Positions 59,701-64,000 of a DNA stretch of 64,000 nt are shown here, piece after piece. The notes beneath the pieces were generated by a model. The model searched no databases, was not told the DNA's origin, and was given only the letters and a program-made list of their open reading frames with translations. The position numbers and the translations under genes are program-made. Source of the DNA: Amycolatopsis keratiniphila subsp. keratiniphila (GTDB taxonomy: Bacteria; Actinomycetota; Actinomycetes; Mycobacteriales; Pseudonocardiaceae). The stretch spans positions 267,685 through 331,684 of the forward strand of contig NZ_LQMT02000023.1 in NCBI RefSeq assembly GCF_001620365.2, written 5' to 3'. Position 1 is the stretch's first letter, and every line of letters begins with the position of its first letter.

Positions 59701-59804
59701 GCCAGCGCGTGCACCCGGATACGGGGAGGCAGTTCGCCCAGCTGGCCTGCGATGGGTGTGGCGGTATTCCCGCCGGTGACGGCGGGTGTGTCCGCGTTCG
59801 ACAT
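56742..59804 (-). CDS. rne: Ribonuclease E/G
   Basis: A 1020-residue endoribonuclease. The catalytic core includes the S1 RNA-binding segment (NVYLGRVQNVLPSMEAAFID), the metal site DVNTGKF and IVIDFIDM, and a zinc-link CEHCKGRG. It is flanked by long Ala/Glu/Arg-rich, probably disordered regions of about 370 residues before and 240 after the core, the actinobacterial arrangement. GGAGGAG precedes the ATG. It initiates mRNA decay and rRNA processing. Confidence 0.95.
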   Translation of the reverse strand: MSNADTPAVTGGNTATPIAGQLGELPPRIRVHALAKLLGSNSRELMAKLGELGETVRSAQSSVTREVALKLAEALAGGDEPETAEEPVAETPAAPEVEAEAKPEVKAEPEPAAPQVEAPSRRVPPALAAPVTPEPPQPTTRPSKVAAHLPVFAAPSPVFLPPEPVAAKPARKPEPAFAPSEEPASDEDETQAEQAEGQGTDEDGDDANGRRRRRRGRRGRGRGKGGDESSAESENEDEQPSETPRGRQQRAKDKDAETEEAGAESTEEASAEAESDNDGESDSGSKRRRRRRRRKGGDDDTAEATSDDPPNTVVHVRQAKAAETERPARDEVRSVRGSTRLEAKRQRRRDGREAGRRRAPILSEAEFLARRESVERTMVVAEKGESTQIGVLEDGVLCEHFVTSSGTGSIVGNVYLGRVQNVLPSMEAAFIDIGRGRNAVLYAGEVDWDAAGLEGKARKIEQALSTGDSVLVQVTKDPVGHKGARLTTQISLPGRFLVYVPAGGATGISRKLPENERRRLKDILKRIVPEDAGVIIRTASEGISEEELDRDVRRLKAQWDVIKEKAEAGNGGKKNSAPVMLYEEPDLLVKVVRDLFTEDFAKLEIQGDKAWDTIYNYVQHVAPDLADRVKRYTGTGSAFADHRIDEQITKALDRKVWLPSGGYLVIDRTEAMTVIDVNTGKFTGSGGNLEETVTRNNLESAEEIVRQLRLRDIGGIIVIDFIDMVLESNRELVLRRLTECLGRDRTRHQVAEVTSLGLVQMTRKKIGTGLLEAFSTPCEHCKGRGVVVSTEPQRTGGGGNGHNHGGGGGGGNKEQGSRRSRGRGKGEDQGQNEPAAPKAETPPPAQRESVVSAVQAVANATKAAKGEHPHEVAENVEGAALNGHAPQSAEPVSEPVAEATVEQAAEAAAEPVSEPVAEAPATELAGEPVTTPDDEAPAVREEEIAVVAESGPEPEAPEVPVTPETVVTEEVSEPEAPSVQEETEPEVDVPAPAVRSTTRRRPRRAASRPAGPPVKASEKS

Positions 59805-60328
59805 ATATCTCCTCCGCCCCCGGGCGCGTCGGCTGGCTCACACCGGCTCGACGCGGCCGCGCAGGGGCCCCTTTCTGTTCGTTCCGCCGTGGTGGTCACC
59901 AGCAGCGGGAATCCTTGCCCGGACCGCGACGGCGCCGGGGTTGTCCGGGCGCCGCGTACGGCTGAAGGTCTGCTCGGCGGAGCGCTGGCCACGTTCGCGA
60001 CATCGGGCCGCCCGCCACGTCGTCGAGCCGCATACAGCGGCGACGCGTGTGGAGGATGTGCAGCACACCACCGGGCCACGAGACCGCGAGCGCCACCTCT
60101 CACGTGTGCCCGTCGGCCAGCGGCCACCGCGAGTATCCCACACCCCGGCCCCACTCCGGTGTACTCGGTGCCACAGGGCTGGCTCCCGGGCGCGCCGCGG
60201 CCACCGGCCGAGCGAACTTCGCGGGAGAGCTTGTCGACCCGGCCGAGGGTGGCTAGCGTGCCGCTCGGGGGTACCGAAGCGTAGGCCGCGGTGCCCTCGT
60301 TGTCCGATGTTCTCCGGTGGGAGGTCCG
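59805..60328. other. Long intergenic region between rne and the protease gene
   Basis: This 524-base divergent gap has no reading frame that I trust. It must hold the rne promoter and 5'-UTR, which is long in many bacteria because RNase E regulates its own message, and the promoter of the secreted protease. No clear promoter pair, riboswitch or repeat was found. Confidence 0.5.
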
Positions 60329-61759
60329 GTGTCCCTGCTGGGGCGGTCCCTGCGAGCGGCCGTATGCGCCTTCGTGGTGCTCTGCGGTTCGGTCGCCGCT
60401 GTCGCGACGGCCGAGGCCGAGCCCTCGTGTCATCCCCAGGGACGGGCCCTCCGTTACGTCGTCGCCTTCGACAAGGGCACGCCCGAGGCCGAGGCCAGGG
60501 CGGCCGTCGCCGATGGCTGCGGCAGCACGACCGTCTACTACCCGCAGATCGCCGTGGCCGTGGCCACCTCGGCCGACCCGGACTTCGCCGGACTGGTCCG
60601 GCCCGCCGCCGCGTTCAGCGCGCAGGCCGAACGGCTGGCCGTGCAGCGGGCCAACGGCACGTCGCCGGCCAGGTCCGCGCCGGCCCGCGCCGGACTCGAA
60701 CCGACGGATCCGGCGAAGGTGCCTTCCGCCGACCGCACCGGCGAGCAGTGGGACATGCGCGCGATCGGCGCCGACAAGGCCCACGCGATCGAACCGGGCA
60801 GCCCGGACGTCGTCGTCGGCGTCCTCGACTCCGGCATCGACCCCACCCACCCCGACCTGGCGAACGCCCTCGATCCGGGCAAGTCCGCGGGCTGTCTGAC
60901 CGGCGCGCCCGACCGGAACTGGGCCGCGACGACCTCGGTGCACGGCACGCACGTCGCGGGCGTCATCGCCGCCGCCGACGACGGCAAAGGGGTCACCGGG
61001 GTGGCGCCCGGGGTGCGGATCGCCTCGGTGAAGGTGATCGACGATCGCGGGTACGCCGACCCCGAAGCCGCCGTCTGCGGGCTGATGTGGGCCGTTTCAC
61101 AGGGCATGGCGGTGACGAACAGCAGCTACTTCGTCGATCCGTGGTCGCTCTCGTGCGCCCACGCCGACGAGCGGGGCGTCGTGAACGAGGTCATGGCCCG
61201 CGCCGTCGAGTACGCGACCTCGGCGGGCACCCTCAACATCGCGGCGGCGACCAACGAAGCCGCCGAGCTGGTGCCGTCACCGCGCTCGGGTGCGCGGCGC
61301 CAGGCCGAAGGCTGTCAGGCGCTGCCCGCCGGTCTGCGGGACGTCGTCGCGGTGTCGTCCGTGAGCGAAGAGCGGGTCAAGGCCGGCTACAGCTCGTACG
61401 GGCTCGGCGTGATCGATGTGACCGCTCCGGGTGGCGAGGCCGGGCAGTGCGTGCTTTCGACCGTTCCCGGCGGGTACGCGCCCCTGTGTGGGACGTCGAT
61501 GGCGGCGCCGCACGTCGCCGGTGTCGCCGCGTTGCTCGCTTCGAAGCATCCCGGCTACAGCGCCCGCCAGCTGCGGCGGACGCTGGACGCCCAGGCCACC
61601 CCGATCGCGTGTCCCGCCGACTACGACCTGACCGGTGACGGCTCGCAGGACGCGTACTGCACCGGGTACGCGGGGTTCAACGGCTTCTACGGGCACGGCA
61701 TGGTCGACGCGCTGGCCGCCGTGGCGCCCCGGCGGACGAGCGCGAACCCGGCCCGGTGA
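60329..61759 (+). CDS. Secreted S8 (subtilisin-like) serine protease
   Basis: A 476-residue protease with a signal peptide (residues 1 to about 30, ending near ATAEAE), a propeptide, and the S8 catalytic triad: Asp in VGVLDSGIDPTHPDL, His in VHGTHVAGVIAA and Ser in CGTSMAAPHVAG. Several cysteines in the mature part suggest disulfides. No C-terminal anchor is seen, so it is probably released. The GTG at 60329 follows GGGAGG. Confidence 0.92.
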   Translation: MSLLGRSLRAAVCAFVVLCGSVAAVATAEAEPSCHPQGRALRYVVAFDKGTPEAEARAAVADGCGSTTVYYPQIAVAVATSADPDFAGLVRPAAAFSAQAERLAVQRANGTSPARSAPARAGLEPTDPAKVPSADRTGEQWDMRAIGADKAHAIEPGSPDVVVGVLDSGIDPTHPDLANALDPGKSAGCLTGAPDRNWAATTSVHGTHVAGVIAAADDGKGVTGVAPGVRIASVKVIDDRGYADPEAAVCGLMWAVSQGMAVTNSSYFVDPWSLSCAHADERGVVNEVMARAVEYATSAGTLNIAAATNEAAELVPSPRSGARRQAEGCQALPAGLRDVVAVSSVSEERVKAGYSSYGLGVIDVTAPGGEAGQCVLSTVPGGYAPLCGTSMAAPHVAGVAALLASKHPGYSARQLRRTLDAQATPIACPADYDLTGDGSQDAYCTGYAGFNGFYGHGMVDALAAVAPRRTSANPAR

Positions 61760-61763
61760 CCGG

Positions 61764-62591
61764 TCAGCGCAGCAGGAGCTTGCCGAACCGCTTCGAGGAC
61801 GCGTAGATCCCGACCGCCGCCAGCGCCACCAGGTACGCCACGTTGCCGACCATGCCCCACGACAGGACGCCCACCGAGAGCCCGCGCATCAGCTCGATGC
61901 CGTGGTACAGCGGGAAGATCTGCACGATCCACTGGATCCCCGCCGGGTACACCGAAAGCGGGTAGAACGTCGTGGAGAACAGGAACAGCGGCATCAGCAC
62001 GAGGTTGATGTAGTCGAACTGCGACACCGACCGCAGGAAGGTCACCAGCACGATGCCGATGGCCGAGAACGCCATCGCGATCAGCAGCGCCGCCGGGATC
62101 ATCAGCAGGGCCCACCACGATCCGGGCAGCCCCATCACGGTCATCACGCCGAGGAAGGTCGCCGAGTAGATCCCGCCGCGCAGCACCGACCAGCCGACCT
62201 CGCCGAGCGCGATGTCCAGCGGCCCGATCGGGGTGGCGAGCATGGCGTCGTACAGCTTGGCGTACTTCAGCTTGAAGAACAGGTTGTACGTCGAGTCGAG
62301 GATCGCGCCGTTCATCGCCGACGCCGCGAGCAGGCCGGGCGCGACGAACGCGACGTAACTCATCGCCTGGCCGCCGGGCCCGACGACCTCGCCGACGAGC
62401 TTGCCGAAGCCGAGCTGGAAGGCCATCAGGTAGAACAGCGGCTCGAAGACGCCGGACACGAACAGCATCCAGGCGTGCGAGTACGTCAGGAAGGTGCGCT
62501 CCAGCACCGCCGTCGACCGGCCGCTGTACAGCGCGGACGGCAGGATGCGCAGCAGCACCCCGCGGCGCGGGGCATCGGTGAGCACCGCCAT
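61764..62591 (-). CDS. ABC-2 type transporter permease (DrrB/NodJ-like)
   Basis: A 275-residue permease with six helices, the ABC-2 type pattern (YVAFVAPGLLAASAMNGAILDSTYN, MLATPIGPLDIALGE, LFLFSTTFYPLSVYPAGIQWIV). It works with the second permease and the ATPase upstream to export a drug, lipid or glycan. One base separates it from the second permease gene. Confidence 0.92.
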   Translation of the reverse strand: MAVLTDAPRRGVLLRILPSALYSGRSTAVLERTFLTYSHAWMLFVSGVFEPLFYLMAFQLGFGKLVGEVVGPGGQAMSYVAFVAPGLLAASAMNGAILDSTYNLFFKLKYAKLYDAMLATPIGPLDIALGEVGWSVLRGGIYSATFLGVMTVMGLPGSWWALLMIPAALLIAMAFSAIGIVLVTFLRSVSQFDYINLVLMPLFLFSTTFYPLSVYPAGIQWIVQIFPLYHGIELMRGLSVGVLSWGMVGNVAYLVALAAVGIYASSKRFGKLLLR

Positions 62592-62592
62592 T

Positions 62593-63408
62593 TCAGACCA
62601 CCAGCCGTCGGTAGAAGTACTTGTGCGCCAACGCCCAGCCCACCCCGGCCAGTACGACCAGGAAGGCGAGGTGGCCCAGCGTGGCGAGCGGGCCGACGGT
62701 GCCGAGGCTGACCGCCCTGGCGGCCTCGTTGCCGTGCCACAGCGGGGAGATCCAGGCGATCCACATCAGCGGGGCCGGCAGTTCGCTGATCGGGAAGAAC
62801 GTGCCGGAGAACAAGGTCATCGGGATCAGGATGAACCGGAAGACCAGGCCGAACCGGGTGCCCTCGTCGTAGGTGGTCGCGGCCAGCGCCATCACCGGGG
62901 TGCCGCAGGCGATGCCGGTGAGCGTGCCGATCAGGATGACGGCGAGCACGCCGAAACTCGTCCAGGAACCGAAGAGTGCCGCGATGACGGCGTAGATCGT
63001 GCCCGCCAGGGTCAGCCGCAGGCTGACCCACATGATCTGGCTGCCGAGCACCTGCCCCGGCGTGATCGGGGTGGCGGTGACGGCGATGTAGTCCTGCTGC
63101 CATTTGAACCCCGACAGCACCGGGTAGCTCGACTCCCCCACCGCCAGCTGCGCGCCGCCCGCCACGAGCAGCGCCGGGGCGACGTACTCCAGGTACGAGA
63201 ACCCGCCCGTCGCCGCGCCCGCCTGCACCTGCGAGCCGAAGCCGAGCCCCATCGCGGCCAGGAACAGCACCGGCTGCAGGCCCGTCGAGTACAAAGTGGA
63301 CACCCAGTATCGGCGGTACCACATCCAATGGCCCTCGACCCGCAGCCAGGCTCCCGCCCAGCGCGAGACCACGCGGCCCGTCGATGCCTTCGTCTGCGCT
63401 GTGGTCAT
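62593..63408 (-). CDS. ABC-2 type transporter permease, second subunit
   Basis: A 271-residue permease, a paralogue of the next gene (shared YLEYVAPALLVAGGAQLAVGESSYP and MTLFSGTFFPISELP segments). Two different permeases with one ATPase form a heteromeric ABC-2 exporter. Its start shares a base with the stop of the ATPase gene. Confidence 0.92.
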   Translation of the reverse strand: MTTAQTKASTGRVVSRWAGAWLRVEGHWMWYRRYWVSTLYSTGLQPVLFLAAMGLGFGSQVQAGAATGGFSYLEYVAPALLVAGGAQLAVGESSYPVLSGFKWQQDYIAVTATPITPGQVLGSQIMWVSLRLTLAGTIYAVIAALFGSWTSFGVLAVILIGTLTGIACGTPVMALAATTYDEGTRFGLVFRFILIPMTLFSGTFFPISELPAPLMWIAWISPLWHGNEAARAVSLGTVGPLATLGHLAFLVVLAGVGWALAHKYFYRRLVV

Positions 63409-64000
63409 CAGTCCACCAGCGTCCGGCCGGTGAGGCGGAGGAAGACGTCCTCCAGCGAACTGCGGCGGACCAGGCTCGACAGCGGACGCAGCCCGCGCGC
63501 GTGCGCCTGCTCGAGGGTGGCCTCACCGGTCATCGTGTAGAGCAGGACGCGGTCCGGCAGCACCTCGACGCGTTCGGCCAGGCCTTCGATCCGCTTCGCG
63601 GCCGCCTCCTGCTCGCCGTTCGGGAAGCGCAGCTCCACGACCTCGCGGGTGGAGTACCGGCTGATCAGGTCCGCGGGCGAGCCTTCGGCGGCGATCCGGC
63701 CGTTGTCCATCACGACCAGCCTGTCGCAGAGCTGCTCGGCTTCGTCCATGTAATGCGTGGTGATGATCAGCGTGGTCCCGCCGGCCTTGAGCCGGAACAG
63801 CCTGTCCCACAACAGGTGGCGGGCCTGCGGATCCAGCCCCGTGGTCGGCTCGTCGAGCAGGAGCAGCTCCGGGTCGTTGACCAGCGACCGCGCGATGGTC
63901 AGCCGTCGCTTCATCCCGCCGGAGAGCGAATCGACCTCCGCGTTCGCCCGGTCGGTGAGCTGGGCGAACTCCATCAGCTCCTCGGCCTTGCTCCGCACGT
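63408..64000 (-). CDS. ABC transporter ATP-binding protein (DrrA-like), 5' end outside the window
   Basis: The C-terminal part of an ABC ATPase: the signature LSGGMKRRL, Walker B ELLLLDEPTTGLD, and the switch His in IITTHYMDEAEQLCDRLVVMD. Its Walker A lies beyond the right edge. The C-terminal domain (LSSLVRRSSLEDVFLRLTGRTL) is typical of the DrrA/NodI type. It energises the two permeases that follow. Confidence 0.93.
   Translation of the reverse strand, partial: VRSKAEELMEFAQLTDRANAEVDSLSGGMKRRLTIARSLVNDPELLLLDEPTTGLDPQARHLLWDRLFRLKAGGTTLIITTHYMDEAEQLCDRLVVMDNGRIAAEGSPADLISRYSTREVVELRFPNGEQEAAAKRIEGLAERVEVLPDRVLLYTMTGEATLEQAHARGLRPLSSLVRRSSLEDVFLRLTGRTLVD

Noticed and set aside
56709..60284. 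1191-codon plus frame opposite rne
   Set aside because: It is a Leu/Gly/Arg/Val-rich shadow of the low-complexity Glu/Ala/Pro codons of RNase E.
59134..61638. 834-codon plus frame crossing the rne/protease gap
   Set aside because: The protease is in another frame with signal peptide and catalytic triad; this one has low-complexity Ser/Arg runs.
1..64000. tRNA, rRNA, CRISPR arrays, insertion sequences or phage genes
   Set aside because: I looked for cloverleaf, direct-repeat/spacer and transposase signs and saw none; a dedicated tRNA and repeat scan would settle it.

Overview
The window is high-GC actinobacterial DNA. GTG and TTG starts are frequent, genes are tightly packed with ATGA/GTGA overlaps, and several blocks have the gene order I know from mycobacteria: rpsT/holA, comEC-comEA-degV-octT-gpgP-rsfS-nadD, and rne-rplU-rpmA-obgE-proB. 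A Pseudonocardiaceae member, most likely Amycolatopsis, is my inference. No database search was possible.

Layout. 0-2.8 kb (minus strand): an NTF2-like protein, a siderophore-interacting flavoprotein behind an iron-box-like palindrome, and a beta-lactamase-fold serine hydrolase. 2.8-3.6 kb: a TetR regulator reading away from the NTF2-like gene across three evenly spaced operator copies. 3.56-13.76 kb: a divergent accessory cluster that I cannot match to a described pathway. Its left arm has three paralogous FemAB/GNAT-like transferases and a short protein resembling the N-terminus of PaaK/CapK. Its right arm has a glycosyltransferase-2/ATP-grasp fusion, a Wzx-like flippase, a NodU/TobZ-type carbamoyltransferase and a six-helix membrane protein. 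The gene content suggests an amidated or aminoacylated, carbamoylated, lipid-linked glycoconjugate. This is the best candidate here for an undescribed system.

13.8-16.5 kb: hemW, small secreted and VOC proteins, and a second TetR. 16.7-22.3 kb: an assimilatory sulfate reduction operon preceded by a cysteine-containing leader peptide (sirA, small zinc ribbon, cysH, cysD, cysN, sirohydrochlorin chelatase). There is no APS kinase in the operon, and CysH is the Fe-S APS-reductase type. 22.4-32.2 kb: mixed metabolism, including a membrane-anchored RNase Sa-like enzyme with its barstar, an amino-acid permease, and a secreted GH20 hexosaminidase behind a DasR-type operator.

32.2-45.9 kb: mostly conserved housekeeping genes (lepA, rpsT, holA, thrC under a SAM-I riboswitch, comEC/comEA, degV, octT-like, gpgP-like, rsfS, nadD). 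45.9-53.3 kb: a RecQ helicase fused to a phosphoribosyltransferase-like domain, an MFS transporter, argS, and a FAD monooxygenase paired with a TetR regulator. 53.3-59.8 kb: proB, obgE, rpmA, rplU, rne. 60.3-64 kb: a secreted subtilisin-like protease and a two-permease ABC exporter whose ATPase runs off the right edge.

No tRNA, rRNA, CRISPR array, insertion sequence or prophage was recognised.
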